Of a DNA stretch of 64,000 nt, positions 18,311-27,950 are shown piece after piece. Origin of the DNA: CAVOOW01 sp963697675 (GTDB lineage Bacteria; Actinomycetota; Actinomycetes; JACCUZ01); NCBI GenBank assembly GCA_963697675.1, contig CAVOOW010000009.1:62001-126000 (forward strand), read 5' to 3'. The stretch's first letter is position 1, and every line of letters begins with the position of its first letter. The notes below the pieces were generated by a model that saw only the letters and a program-made list of their open reading frames with translations, had not been told where the DNA came from and did no database searches. A program made the translations under genes and the position numbers.

Positions 18311-18317
18311 GCAACCG
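18295..18317. promoter_or_regulatory. Putative MarR operator over the marR start
   Basis: CGGTTGCTTGCACCATGCAACCG contains TTGCA-CCA-TGCAA (18302-18314) flanked by CGGTTG and CAACCG. The ATG (complement of 18308-18310) is inside it. A leaderless or very short-leader marR transcript repressed by its own product would fit. Confidence 0.5.
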
Positions 18318-18422
18318 TAGTACCCGCGTCGTCGTACCGCACCAGGTTTTCGCCCTGGAGCCCTCTGCGGCCTAGCGCCGGGCGACCACTTGCCGGACGG
18401 TCACCTGGCACACTGGCGCGCC

Positions 18423-19646
18423 ATGGAACCAGCGCGATCGTCAGAGGTCACCCTTGACGATGTACGAGCGGCGCGCGAGCTGCTGCGGGGGATCATCCTC
18501 GCCACTCCCGTTCAGGGGTCGCGCCCCCTGTCGGAACGCGTCGGCGGGCCGGTGTGGCTCAAGTGCGAGAACCTGCAGCGCGCCGGGTCGTTCAAGATCC
18601 GCGGTGCCTACACCCGGCTGTCCCGGCTCGCGCCGGACGACGCCGCGCGCGGTGTCGTCGCGGCCAGCGCCGGGAACCACGCGCAGGGCGTGGCGCTCGC
18701 CGCCGCGCTGCTCGGCATCCGGACGACGGTGTTCATGCCGGAAGGCGCTCCCATCCCCAAGGTCGAGGCGACCCGCGCCTATGGCGCCGAGGTGCGCTTC
18801 CACGGGCACTCGGTCGACCAGGCTCTTGTCGCCGCCAAGGCGTTCAGCGACGAGACCGGAGCGGTCTTCGTGCACCCTTTCGACCACCACGACATCGTTG
18901 CGGGAGCGGGCACGACCGGTCTGGAGATCCTCGAGCAGGTGCCCGACGTCAAGACCGTCGTGGTGTGCACGGGCGGCGGCGGGTTGCTTGCCGGCATCGC
19001 GGTTGCGGTCAAGGGGCTGCGACCCGATGTGCGCGTCGTCGGCGTGCAGGCCGAGGACGCCGCCGCCTACCCCGCGTCCCTGGCGGCCGGCAAGCCGGTC
19101 GCGCTCGACGCGATGACGACCATGGCTGACGGCATCGCCGTCGGCTGCCCCGGGGGACTGCCGTTCGAGATCGTGCGCGACCTGGTCGACGACGTCAGGA
19201 CCGTCTCGGAGGAGTCCCTGTCGCGGGCTCTGCTGCTGTGCCTGGAGCGCGCCAAGCTGGTCGTCGAGCCGGCCGGCGCGGCGGGGGTGGCTGCGTTGCT
19301 GGACGACCCGACGGCCTTCGAGCCGCCGGTCGTGGTCGTGCTCTCGGGCGGCAACATCGACCCGCTGCTGCTGCAGCGCGTCCTGCGCCACGGCCTCGCG
19401 GTCGCCGGCCGCTTCCTCTCGTTCCGGGCCCGCATCTCCGACCGGCCCGGCGCACTCGTGCGGTTGCTCGCCGAGGTGGCGAAGGCCGACGCCAGCGTCC
19501 TCGAGGTGGAGCACGTGCGCACCGACGCGCGGCTGCGGATCGACGAGGTCGAGGTTGCGCTTCAGCTCGAGACCCGCGGGGCCCAGCACTGCGACGACGT
19601 GCTGGCCAGGCTGCGCGAGGCGGGCTACACGCTCGTCTTCGGCTAG
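18423..19646 (+). CDS. ilvA: Threonine ammonia-lyase with ACT domain
   Basis: 407 aa, ATG 18423. PLP enzyme converting threonine to 2-oxobutanoate and ammonia, the first step to isoleucine. The PLP lysine is K58 in GSFKIRGAY, the phosphate-binding loop is CTGGGGLLAG, and ASAGNHAQGVA is the substrate loop. Residues about 325-407 form a single ACT-like regulatory domain (RISDRPGALVRLLAEVAKADAS), the layout of the shorter ilvA/tdcB-like form found in actinobacteria. Divergent from the marR operon. Confidence 0.94.
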   Translation: MEPARSSEVTLDDVRAARELLRGIILATPVQGSRPLSERVGGPVWLKCENLQRAGSFKIRGAYTRLSRLAPDDAARGVVAASAGNHAQGVALAAALLGIRTTVFMPEGAPIPKVEATRAYGAEVRFHGHSVDQALVAAKAFSDETGAVFVHPFDHHDIVAGAGTTGLEILEQVPDVKTVVVCTGGGGLLAGIAVAVKGLRPDVRVVGVQAEDAAAYPASLAAGKPVALDAMTTMADGIAVGCPGGLPFEIVRDLVDDVRTVSEESLSRALLLCLERAKLVVEPAGAAGVAALLDDPTAFEPPVVVVLSGGNIDPLLLQRVLRHGLAVAGRFLSFRARISDRPGALVRLLAEVAKADASVLEVEHVRTDARLRIDEVEVALQLETRGAQHCDDVLARLREAGYTLVFG

Positions 19647-19659
19647 CCGTTCTGCCCGA

Positions 19660-19684
19660 GCGACCGATGATTTTCGTCGGTCGC
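19660..19684 (+). terminator. Hairpin terminator after ilvA
   Basis: GCGACCGA (19660-19667) pairs with TCGGTCGC (19677-19684) 14 bases past the ilvA stop. The remaining gap to 19862 shows no other feature. Confidence 0.6.
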
Positions 19685-19862
19685 GTGAGTCGGTACTGCT
19701 GCGAAGAACATCAACGTCCGCTTGCTGCGCGCGCTGACTGCGACGGCTGCACCAAAACTCCGTGGTGACTGTCGGAGGGGTCAGTCACGATGGATCGAGT
19801 GAGCGCAGCTGCCGCTGGAGTCGGCGGGAACACGCCCGTGGCCACACGAGAGGAAGTTCGGA

Positions 19863-20873
19863 ATGGCCGACGCGATCGTCGCGGAAGACCTCGTCAAGAC
19901 GTACGGGAAGATCCGCGCGCTTGACGGCCTGAACCTTCGCGTGCCCGAAGGCACCGTCCTCGGTCTGCTGGGCCCCAACGGTGCCGGCAAGACCACGGTC
20001 GTGCGCATCCTGACCACGCTCGTCGTCCCCGACTCCGGCCGCGCGACCGTCGCTGGTCACGACGTCGTCCGCGAGCCGCGGGAGCTCAAGCGGGTCATCG
20101 GTCTGTCCGGACAGAACGCCGCAGTCGACGAGCACCTCACGGGTTTCGAGAACCTCGACATGGTCGGGCGGCTCTACCACCTCGGCCGCAGCAAGAGCCG
20201 CAAACGAGCCGATGAGCTGCTCGAGCGGTTCGACCTCGTCGAGGCGGGAGGCCGGCCGGTGAAGGGTTACTCCGGCGGCATGCGCCGACGGCTCGACCTG
20301 GCTGCCGCCCTCGTCGCCGCGCCGCCGGTGCTGTTCCTCGACGAGCCGACCACCGGTCTCGACGTACGAAGCAGGATCGGCCTCTGGGAGGTCATCGCCG
20401 ACCTCGTTCGCGGCGGCACGACCCTGCTGCTGACGACGCAATACCTGGAGGAGGCCGACCGGCTGGCGCAGCGCATCGCGGTCATCGACCACGGTCACGT
20501 GATCGCCGAGGGGACCTCCGACGAGCTCAAGGACCAGGTCGGTGGCGAACGGCTGGAGATCACTGTGGCTGACCCGGCCGTGATCGAGCAGGCTCGCGGG
20601 CTGCTCACTTCGCTGGGCACCGGCCAGGCCAAGGTCGAGGAGAACACGCGACGTCTCACGGTGTCGGTGACCGGCGGCGCGAAAGTGCTCGCCGTCGCAC
20701 TGCGCGACTTCGACGAGTCCGGCATCGACCTGCAGGATGTCGGTCTGCGCCGACCCACCCTCGACGACGTGTTCCTCAGCCTGACCGGGCATGCGGCAGA
20801 GCCGGATGACGTCGATCCGGAAGCCGTCACGGCCGAGAAGACTGCGAAGCGCGAGGAGGTGGCGTCGCGATGA
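19863..20873 (+). CDS. ABC transporter ATP-binding protein, DrrA-like
   Basis: 336 aa. Walker A GPNGAGKTT, signature YSGGMRRRLDLAAAL, Walker B VLFLDEPTTGLD and the DrrA-type C-terminal extension (LRRPTLDDVFLSLTGH). Daunorubicin-resistance-type exporters move hydrophobic drugs or lipids. The last codons overlap the permease start (ATGA), so the pair is one operon. Confidence 0.92.
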   Translation: MADAIVAEDLVKTYGKIRALDGLNLRVPEGTVLGLLGPNGAGKTTVVRILTTLVVPDSGRATVAGHDVVREPRELKRVIGLSGQNAAVDEHLTGFENLDMVGRLYHLGRSKSRKRADELLERFDLVEAGGRPVKGYSGGMRRRLDLAAALVAAPPVLFLDEPTTGLDVRSRIGLWEVIADLVRGGTTLLLTTQYLEEADRLAQRIAVIDHGHVIAEGTSDELKDQVGGERLEITVADPAVIEQARGLLTSLGTGQAKVEENTRRLTVSVTGGAKVLAVALRDFDESGIDLQDVGLRRPTLDDVFLSLTGHAAEPDDVDPEAVTAEKTAKREEVASR

Positions 20874-21673
20874 GCGCCCTGTTGGAAGCTGCGTCCGATG
20901 CTTCGGTCATCACGAAGCGCAATCTGATCAAGATCAAGCGAGTGCCCGACCTGCTCGTCTTCACGACGCTGTCGCCGATCATGTTCGTGCTGCTGTTTGC
21001 CTACGTCTTCGGCAACGCGATCGACGTGCCGGGCGTCGGCTACCGCGAGTTCCTCATCGCTGGAATCTTTGCCCAGACTGTGGTTTTCGGTGCGACGTTC
21101 ACCGGCTACAGCATCGCCGAGGACTTGCAGAAGGGTGTCATCGACCGGTTCCGCTCGCTGCCGATGGCGCCGTCGGCCGTGCTGTTCGGCAGGACGCTGG
21201 CCGACGTGGCCACCAACGTCATCAGCCTCACCGTGATGGGCATCACCGGCCTGATCGTCGGCTGGCGGATCCACACGTCGTTCTTCGAGGCGCTGGCTGG
21301 GTTCCTGCTGCTGTTGCTGTTCGCCTACGCGGTGTCGTGGATCATGGCCGTCGTCGGGCTGGCCGTGCGCACCCCGGAGGTCGTCAACAACGCGAGCTTC
21401 ATGATCATCTTCCCGCTCACGTTCATCGCGAACACGTTCGTCCCCGCGGACACGCTGCCCGGCCCGCTGGAGACCTTCGCCAACTGGAACCCCATCTCGG
21501 CGATCACACAGGCGGCGCGCGAGCTGTTCGGCAACACGAGTCCGCAGCTGCCCCCGGCCGACACGTGGTCGATGCAGAACCCGATCGCCTACTCGCTGAT
21601 CTGGGTGGTGATCATCCTGGCGGTGTTCATCCCGTTGGCCGTCCGCCAGTTCGGCCGAGCAGCCAGCCGCTGA
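20870..21673 (+). CDS. ABC-2 type permease, DrrB-like
   Basis: 267 aa with six hydrophobic segments. ABC-2 features: EDLQKGVIDRFRSLPMAPSAVLFGRTLAD in the cytoplasmic loop (shown here only as positions about 83-112) and NTFVPADTLPGPLETFANWNP before the last helix. Partner of the preceding ATPase. Substrate unknown. Confidence 0.9.
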   Translation: MSALLEAASDASVITKRNLIKIKRVPDLLVFTTLSPIMFVLLFAYVFGNAIDVPGVGYREFLIAGIFAQTVVFGATFTGYSIAEDLQKGVIDRFRSLPMAPSAVLFGRTLADVATNVISLTVMGITGLIVGWRIHTSFFEALAGFLLLLLFAYAVSWIMAVVGLAVRTPEVVNNASFMIIFPLTFIANTFVPADTLPGPLETFANWNPISAITQAARELFGNTSPQLPPADTWSMQNPIAYSLIWVVIILAVFIPLAVRQFGRAASR

Positions 21674-21709
21674 CCGTCAACCGTCCGCGGGCTCAACCGG
21701 CGCGCGGGC

Positions 21710-22204
21710 TCAGCCGCCGTTGAACGGCTCGATGTCGATGATCTCGACGGGGATCTTGTTGCCGTTGGGTGCCTTGTAGGACGCGGTGTAGCCCTTCTTG
21801 TGGCCGAGGATCGCCGCCCCCAGCGGTGACTTCTCGCTGTAGACCTCGATGCCGTCACCCGCGACCTCGCGCGAGCCGAGCAGGAACCGCATGTCCTCGC
21901 CGGCCACCTTCGCGGTGACGATCGTGCCGGGCGCGACGATGCCGGCCGGTGCCGCAGGCGGCGCGCCGACCTTGGCCGACTCGAGCAGCTGGGTCAGCTG
22001 GCGGATGCGCGCCTCGCGTTTGCCTTGCTCGTCCTTCGCTGCGTGGTAGCCGCCGTTCTCGCGCAGGTCGCCTTCCTCGCGGGCCTGCTCGATGCGCTTG
22101 ACGATCTCCGCGCGACCCTCGCCGGACAAGAAGTCGAGCTCCTCCTTGAGCCGGTCGTAGGCCTCCTGGGTCAGCCAGGTGAGGGGCTCGGTGATCTCGG
22201 TCAC
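21710..22204 (-). CDS. greA: Transcription elongation factor GreA
   Basis: 164 aa. Coiled-coil N-terminal domain with WLTQEAYDRLKEELDFL and acidic tip region EEGDLRENGGYHAAKDEQG, then the FKBP-like C-terminal domain (SPLGAAILGHKKG). GreA enters the RNA polymerase secondary channel and stimulates cleavage of backtracked RNA. The order greA, DUF4307, mca matches mycobacteria. Confidence 0.97.
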   Translation of the reverse strand: MTEITEPLTWLTQEAYDRLKEELDFLSGEGRAEIVKRIEQAREEGDLRENGGYHAAKDEQGKREARIRQLTQLLESAKVGAPPAAPAGIVAPGTIVTAKVAGEDMRFLLGSREVAGDGIEVYSEKSPLGAAILGHKKGYTASYKAPNGNKIPVEIIDIEPFNGG

Positions 22205-22428
22205 GGCATGCTCCTAGAAGGTCTGGATCGCGTCGGTCGGGGTGTTCCGGCGGCGCATCTAGCGCGTTGCCCGGACACCGCGGATGTTGCTGGGGTGTCG
22301 AGGCTAACCCGCGCGAGGTGGGTCACGTCCAATCATGACGCCAATCACCCGTAAGCCACTCATCGGCCTGTCGTCGCCGGGGCTGGACGGCTCGCCGTCC
22401 GCGGGACCGCGTCGGGCTCTCGCGGCGG

Positions 22429-22839
22429 TCACGTTTTCGCAGGACCGAGCCGGCAGGCGACGATGACCACGGTCACGGCCAAGGAGCGGGTGCGTACGTC
22501 GACACTGGCCCGCCGGGTCGCGGCGGTTCCCGCTGGAAGCGTCGTCCGCGCGACCCCCACCGGCTCGTGGTGGCGGTCCTGCGCCTGCACCGTGCATGTC
22601 ACGGGACGGTTCGCGTCGGCTGAGACCTCGATCCGCGCCCGCATCGATTCTGCGTCGATGATCCGGAAGCCGATGATGTCGCTGCGGACGTCCGGCGTCG
22701 CCGCGCCCAGCGCAGCCCAGAGGACCCAGCCACCGAACGCGGCCACCAGCACGACCAGCGCGGCGACCACCAGGGGCCGCGGGCGCCTGCCCCGGTCGCC
22801 GTACCGCCCGGCCGGGCGGACCGGGCCGGAGGTGGTCAT
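22429..22839 (-). CDS. DUF4307 membrane-anchored protein
   Basis: 136 aa from ATG 22839. One transmembrane helix near residues 22-42 (PLVVAALVVLVAAFGGWVLW), followed by an extracytoplasmic beta-rich domain with CTVQAQDRHHEPVG and a C-terminal VVIVACRLG. Matches the actinobacterial DUF4307 family that lies between greA and mca; function unknown. A 224-bp gap separates it from greA downstream. Confidence 0.85.
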   Translation of the reverse strand: MTTSGPVRPAGRYGDRGRRPRPLVVAALVVLVAAFGGWVLWAALGAATPDVRSDIIGFRIIDAESMRARIEVSADANRPVTCTVQAQDRHHEPVGVARTTLPAGTAATRRASVDVRTRSLAVTVVIVACRLGPAKT

Positions 22840-22886
22840 GGGTACCTCGCCGTCGGGCTGTCGGGGTTGTCCGCGATGATTGTGCC

Positions 22887-23810
22887 GTGAGTGAGCAGCG
22901 CAGGCTGATGGCGGTCCATGCCCATCCCGACGACGAGTCGAGCAAGGGCGCGGCCACGATGGCCCGTTACGTCGCCGAGGGTGTCGACGTGCACGTCGTG
23001 ACGTGCACCGGCGGCGAACGCGGGTCGGTGCTGAACCCACGGCTCCAGCACGACGAGTCGGTGCTGGCCAACCTCGCCGAGATCCGCCGCCGCGAGATGG
23101 AGACCGCACGGGAGATCCTCGGAGTGCGCCAGGACTGGCTCGGCTGGGTCGACTCCGGTCTGCCCGAGGGCGATCCACTGCCACCGCTGCCCGAGGGCTG
23201 CTTCGGGCTGATGGACGTCGCCGTTGCCGCTGAACCCCTCGTACGCCTCGTCCGGTCCTTCCGGCCGCAGGTGATGACGACCTACGACGAGAACGGCGGC
23301 TACCCCCACCCCGACCACATCATGTGTCACAAGATCGCGATGCACGCCTTCGACGCGGCGGCCGACCCGTCGGCCTACCCCGACGCGGGACCCCCGTGGC
23401 AGGTGCAGAAGATCTACTACAACCAGACCTTCACCAAGGCGCGCACGACGGCGCTGCACGAGGCGATGCTGGCCGCCGGGCTGGAGTCTCCGTACGGCGA
23501 ATGGCTCGAGCGCTGGGAAGACCACGAGGAGCGACCGATCTCGGCCCAGGTGCCGTGCGGCGAATACTTCGAGGTGCGCGACCGCGCGTTGCTCGCCCAT
23601 GCGACCCAGGTCGACCCCGACGGTGCCTGGTTCCACTGCCCGCTCGACCTGCAGCGCGCGGTCTGGCCGACCGAGGACTTCGAGCTGGGCAGGGCGGTGA
23701 TCGACGTGCACCCGCCCGAGGACGACCTGTTCGCCGGGGTGCGCGAGTCGATGCCCACGCCGGCGGACGCGTCCGGTGGAGCGGGGCAGACCGCGGGGGG
23801 CTCCTCGTGA
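22887..23810 (+). CDS. mca: Mycothiol S-conjugate amidase
   Basis: 307 aa, GTG start. Zinc deacetylase of the LmbE/PIG-L fold that cleaves mycothiol-toxin conjugates to a mercapturic acid and GlcN-Ins. The zinc motif AHPDDE (H13, D15, D16) and the second motif HPDHIMCH are present; GERGS and WLGWVDSGLPEGDP favour Mca over the paralogue MshB. Its presence shows that the organism makes mycothiol, an actinobacterial thiol. Overlaps the next gene by GTGA. Confidence 0.93.
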   Translation: MSEQRRLMAVHAHPDDESSKGAATMARYVAEGVDVHVVTCTGGERGSVLNPRLQHDESVLANLAEIRRREMETAREILGVRQDWLGWVDSGLPEGDPLPPLPEGCFGLMDVAVAAEPLVRLVRSFRPQVMTTYDENGGYPHPDHIMCHKIAMHAFDAAADPSAYPDAGPPWQVQKIYYNQTFTKARTTALHEAMLAAGLESPYGEWLERWEDHEERPISAQVPCGEYFEVRDRALLAHATQVDPDGAWFHCPLDLQRAVWPTEDFELGRAVIDVHPPEDDLFAGVRESMPTPADASGGAGQTAGGSS

Positions 23811-24118
23811 CGGCGGCCGTCCTCGCCGTGCCGGTCGTGCGGGCGATCGAGGACCAGAAGGTCAGTCCCGGCGTGCTCGGGTTCCTCGTCGTCGCTGCCA
23901 TCGGCATCGCGACCTGGCTGCTCATCCGTTCGATGAACCGCCAGCTGCACAAGATCAGCTTCTCCGAGGACGCGATCGACCTCGAACGCAAACGGCCGCC
24001 GGTCCCCGAGCCCGACGTCGCCGCTCCGGCCGACCGGCCGCAGGTGAACGGCACGGCCCGCGCCGCAACGGAGCCTGACGACGGAACGGGCGCCGGCGGC
24101 GACCGCCTGCCCCGCTGA
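23807..24118 (+). CDS. Small membrane protein downstream of mca
   Basis: 103 aa, GTG overlapping the mca stop. A hydrophobic helix at about residues 20-42 (PGVLGFLVVAAIGIATWLLI) precedes a basic and acidic cytoplasmic tail (RSMNRQLHKISF). A protein of this kind follows mca in M. tuberculosis (Rv1083), so the coupling is conserved; function unknown. Confidence 0.8.
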   Translation: MTAAVLAVPVVRAIEDQKVSPGVLGFLVVAAIGIATWLLIRSMNRQLHKISFSEDAIDLERKRPPVPEPDVAAPADRPQVNGTARAATEPDDGTGAGGDRLPR

Positions 24119-24154
24119 GCACCGTCGCGCTGCGCCCCAGGCACGACGGGTGGG

Positions 24155-24253
24155 CCGGGAATCGACCACGTTCAGCAGGTGTACGGACCCTTTGCTAGGC
24201 GTGCACGCATTGCGAACCGTCCGCCAGCATGCTGAACGTGGTCGATTTCCCGC
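24155..24253. terminator. Long inverted repeat between convergent genes
   Basis: GGGAATCGACCACGTTCAGCA (first 20 at 24157-24176) pairs with TGCTGAACGTGGTCGATTTC (24230-24249), about 19 bp with a single bulge, and the interior also has complementary GGTGTACGGACC / CCGTCCGCC. It fills the gap between the mca operon and the convergent GGDEF-EAL gene. Confidence 0.7.
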
Positions 24254-24313
24254 GGCGGGTGGGCGGAGCGGCGCTCGGGCAGGGGTGAGCCGATGCGGTG
24301 TTGATGTACGGCG

Positions 24314-27300
24314 TCAGCCGCGCGCAGACTTCCCGGAAGCCTCGGCCACCGCGACCGCCTCGGCCACCACGACGGCCTCGGCGGTCACTGCCGGGACGCT
24401 CGCTGCGGCGCCTTCGGCGGTCTGGGTGTGCAGCTTGCCGTTCTCCAGCGATCGCTCCCAGTCGCCATCACCAGCGTGCGAGATCCCGGACAGGAACTCG
24501 GGCACGCGCTCGGCGGGCATCGGCACGGCGAGGTGGAACCCCTGGCCGACGCGATATCCGAGGGAGAGCAGCGAGCGCCACTGCTCGGGGCGCTCGATGC
24601 CCTCTGCGATGACGGTCGACAGCCCGAGGGTCTCGGCGAGGTCCTTGATGGTGCGCACCAACCCCGCCTCGGTGTCGCCCCCCGGCAGGGTCTCCACGAA
24701 CTCCTGCGCGAGCTTGAGACCGTTGACCGGCAGCATCTGCAGGTAGGACAGCGACGAGTAGCCGGTGCCGAAGTCGTCGATGTAGAGGTGCACGCCGAGG
24801 TCGGACAGCGCGTTGAGGCGCTCGATCATCGTTCCGTCACCCGGCAGCAGCACACTCTCGGTGATCTCGAGGACGACTGTCTTCGCGTCGATGCCGCTGT
24901 CCGCGATGGCGGACGCGACCTCGTCGACGATGCCCGGATCGAGCAGCTGACGGCCACTGACGTTGACGGCCATGTGGAGCTTCTCGTGGTCCGGGTGCTG
25001 CTTCTGCCAGCGGACGGCCTCGAACAGCGCGGTGCGCAACACCCTCCGGCCGAGCGGGATGATCAGCCCGGTCTCCTCGGCGAGCGCGATGAACTGGCCG
25101 GGCAGCATCAGCCCGTGCTGCGGATGCTGCCACCGAACGAGCGCCTCGAGGCCGTCGATCCGGCCCGACTCGAGGTCGACGAGGGGCTGGTAGTAGACGA
25201 CGAGCTCATTGCGTTCGATCGCGTGACGCAGCTCGCTGGTCAGTGAGAGCCGGGCCAGAGCCGCTTCGTGCATCGTCGTGGCGAACACCGCATAGCGGTT
25301 CTTGCCGGAGTTCTTCGCGTCGTAGAGGGCGAGGTCGGCGTTGCGCATCAGGTCCTCGGGCGCAGCCGGGCGGTTCTGGCCCAGCGCGATCCCGATGCTG
25401 GCCCCTGTGGTGACTTCGGTGCCGGCCACTTCGAAGGGCACGGACAGTGCCTCGATGAGTCGGTTCGCGATGGTGACGCAGTAGTTGTCGTCGTCCACGT
25501 CCTCGAGCAGGATCGCGAACTCGTCGCCGCCGAGCCGGGCCGCAGTGTCGCCTTCGCGGAGGCAGCCACGCAGTCGAGTGGTCATCTCGCGCAGCAGCGC
25601 GTCGCCGGCGGCGTGACCGAGGCTGTCGTTGACGGTCTTGAAGTCGTCGAGGTCGATGAACAGGACGCCATAGCTGCCGGCGCCGCGGTCCCGCGCCATC
25701 GCGTGGCCGAGGCGGTCACGGAAGAGCGCCCGGTTGGCGAGGCCGGTGAGGGCGTCGTGGAAGGCCTGGTGGATGAGCTGTTGTTCGAGCTCGTGGCGCT
25801 CGGTGATGTCGTGGCAGGTGACCACGAAGCCCATCAGGTCTTCGTCGATCACCTCGGTGACGACGGCGTCGACGTGGCGGGTGTGCCCGTCCTCGTTGTT
25901 GAGCCGCACCTCGCCGCGCACCGGCCGGCCACCCTGCGCGAGGCTCACCAGGTCACGGGCCGCGTCGCGGTCGGACTTGACGACGACGTCGAGCCAGCTC
26001 ATGCCGAGCAGCTCGGGGGCGGGCAGGCCGACGATCGGCTCGACGGCCGGTGTCACGTGCACGATGGTCAGGTCGTGGTCGAGGATCAGGATGACGTCGG
26101 ACGCGTACTGCAGCATCAGCCGCAGCCGACGCTCGCTGCGTCGTTCGACGAGCACCTCGCCGACGTCCAGGCGATCGAGGGCCAGCGCCATCGTCTTGGC
26201 CAGCGACTCGAGCGAGGCGATCGTGCGCGGTGACGGCGTCAGCGTGGCAGCGACGACCGCTGCCTCACGAGCCGGCCCGCGCGCAGGAAGAGCGATGAGC
26301 ACGAGCGTCTCGGTCGAGGGCACGCCGAGGGTGGCGTGCACGAGTGACGGGCCGGCCAGCAGATCGATGCCGGTGGCTGCTGACGGGAACAGGGTCAGCT
26401 CCGCGGCGTCGAGGAACGTCGCGACCTCGAGGTCGTCAGTCGCCTGGGCGATGGTGCCGCCGGGGTCGCCATCGATGCGCCAGGCGCGTGTGCCCGGCTG
26501 GTCCAGCAGGTCGACGGCCGCATTGAGCGCGGCGTCGCGCACGCCACCGCGGTCCGCGGCACTGACCAGTGCCGCTGTCGCGCCGCGCAGCACGTGTTCA
26601 CGGCGCAGCGCGCGACGGAGGTGACCGAGCAGGCTGACGATGCGCAGCAACGCCAAGGTGAACAGCACGATCGCGCCACCGAGCACGACGGTCGCGATCG
26701 TGACGTCGTCCCCCACCCGATGCGTGAGCACGAGCACCGGTGACACCAGGCATGCCAGGCCGAGCAGGATGACGAAGCGCCAGGAGGAGACGAGCGGCAG
26801 AGCCCGCAGAACGCTCGGTGGGTTCGTCATCGTGGGGTGCATGACACCCAGCACGATCAGCGCGGCGCCGGGCAACCACGCCACGATCAGGCTGGGGACG
26901 TTGGCGAGGTCTGCGGCGACCTCGGAGCCGATGCCGAGGGCGAGGCCACAGATCACCAGGCGTGCAGCGAGGTCGCGGCTGCCGATCTGGGCGAACGCGA
27001 GGCGGGCCAGGACCCCGAGCACGAGAAGGTCGCCCAGCGGGTAGGCGCCGGCGACCGTCAGCTGCGCCAGAGTCGCGGTGTCGTCGCGGAGCAGCGGCTC
27101 GATGAGCGCGAGCCATCCGGCCTGGGCGGCCGCGACGGTGACGACGAGCGCATCGAGCAGGCTCGCGCGGTCGTGGCGGATGCGGTCCCGCTGGAAGGCC
27201 AGGATGGCGCCGGCCATCGCGGGATAGGCGAGAAATCGGGGGATGTCGGCGTACGACGGCGATGGCTGGCCGACGAGCGCGACGGCTTGGCCGCTCGTGA

Positions 27301-27523
27301 CGAGCGCGATGCTGGTGGCCAGCAGCCAGCTGGCGAGGGGGTCTCGTGGCCGGGTCCGCCGCGTGACGAGCACGATCGTCGCGGCCGCGGCCAGCCCTCC
27401 GACGACCAGGAGCGAGGCGCGCACCCAGTCGACCGGTGCCGCCACATAGGTGATCGTGAGCACCAGGGCCGCTGCGACTGTCGCGGTCAGGGCCGGGCGC
27501 GCTGTGGCGTCTTTGCCGCCCAT
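24314..27523 (-). CDS. Membrane GGDEF-EAL cyclic-di-GMP protein with PAS domain
   Basis: 1069 aa from ATG 27523, preceded by GGGGTGAGCGG. Residues 1 to about 300 contain eight or so hydrophobic helices (an integral-membrane sensor), followed by a GAF-like linker, a PAS domain (residues about 480-600), a GGDEF domain with RLGGDEFAIL and an EAL domain beginning GLEALVRWQHP with YIDDFGTGYSSLSYL. The GGDEF motif is intact and the EAL signature is EAL with the downstream DDFGTG loop, so both synthesis and hydrolysis of cyclic-di-GMP are possible. The C-terminus is an unusual 35-residue Ala/Val/Glu repeat (AVVVAEAVAVAEA). Single gene, convergent with the mca operon. Confidence 0.93.
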   Translation of the reverse strand: MGGKDATARPALTATVAAALVLTITYVAAPVDWVRASLLVVGGLAAAATIVLVTRRTRPRDPLASWLLATSIALVTSGQAVALVGQPSPSYADIPRFLAYPAMAGAILAFQRDRIRHDRASLLDALVVTVAAAQAGWLALIEPLLRDDTATLAQLTVAGAYPLGDLLVLGVLARLAFAQIGSRDLAARLVICGLALGIGSEVAADLANVPSLIVAWLPGAALIVLGVMHPTMTNPPSVLRALPLVSSWRFVILLGLACLVSPVLVLTHRVGDDVTIATVVLGGAIVLFTLALLRIVSLLGHLRRALRREHVLRGATAALVSAADRGGVRDAALNAAVDLLDQPGTRAWRIDGDPGGTIAQATDDLEVATFLDAAELTLFPSAATGIDLLAGPSLVHATLGVPSTETLVLIALPARGPAREAAVVAATLTPSPRTIASLESLAKTMALALDRLDVGEVLVERRSERRLRLMLQYASDVILILDHDLTIVHVTPAVEPIVGLPAPELLGMSWLDVVVKSDRDAARDLVSLAQGGRPVRGEVRLNNEDGHTRHVDAVVTEVIDEDLMGFVVTCHDITERHELEQQLIHQAFHDALTGLANRALFRDRLGHAMARDRGAGSYGVLFIDLDDFKTVNDSLGHAAGDALLREMTTRLRGCLREGDTAARLGGDEFAILLEDVDDDNYCVTIANRLIEALSVPFEVAGTEVTTGASIGIALGQNRPAAPEDLMRNADLALYDAKNSGKNRYAVFATTMHEAALARLSLTSELRHAIERNELVVYYQPLVDLESGRIDGLEALVRWQHPQHGLMLPGQFIALAEETGLIIPLGRRVLRTALFEAVRWQKQHPDHEKLHMAVNVSGRQLLDPGIVDEVASAIADSGIDAKTVVLEITESVLLPGDGTMIERLNALSDLGVHLYIDDFGTGYSSLSYLQMLPVNGLKLAQEFVETLPGGDTEAGLVRTIKDLAETLGLSTVIAEGIERPEQWRSLLSLGYRVGQGFHLAVPMPAERVPEFLSGISHAGDGDWERSLENGKLHTQTAEGAAASVPAVTAEAVVVAEAVAVAEASGKSARG

Positions 27524-27688
27524 CCGCTCACCCCTCGACCTCGTCCGTGATCCATCCCGCTGTTTGGCTATCGGCGCGAGTGAGGGGGACTTGAAGGCGC
27601 AAACGGGTAACCGGACGGCAAAGTGTGGGCGGTTGACGAGGCGCAACGGGCGATGCGCAACCCGGTGGATCGCGCACGGCGGCGAGCG

Positions 27689-27950
27689 TCAGTCGGGCAG
27701 GCGCGCTGCCAGGATCATGACTTGTCCAGCATTTCCGCTGGTGAACGGCCACGGGCGACCGGCCGACACGGCTGCCGAGTCGATGGCTGTGACCAGCCGG
27801 TCGGCCTCTATGAGGTCGCCAACGGCGAGCCACGCACCCGCGGCCCACGTCCGGTAACCCACCAGTTCGGAGCCGTCACCGCCCGGCATTGCCGAGTCGG
27901 GACTCGCCAGCTCGGGGTGCAGCGCCCTGATTCGCGTGAGCAGCGAGGTG
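27689..27950 (-). pseudogene. C-terminal fragment of an unrecognised protein
   Basis: The minus-strand frame ending at 27689 reads SLLTRIRALHPELASPDS then WAAGAWLAVGDLIEADRLV and ends GQVMILAARLPD. It has strongly G/C-biased third positions and looks truly coding. Beyond about 27950 it is antisense to the tail-collar remnant and no plausible start is found (only TTG 28027), so it looks cut by recombination. Family not recognised. Confidence 0.4.
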
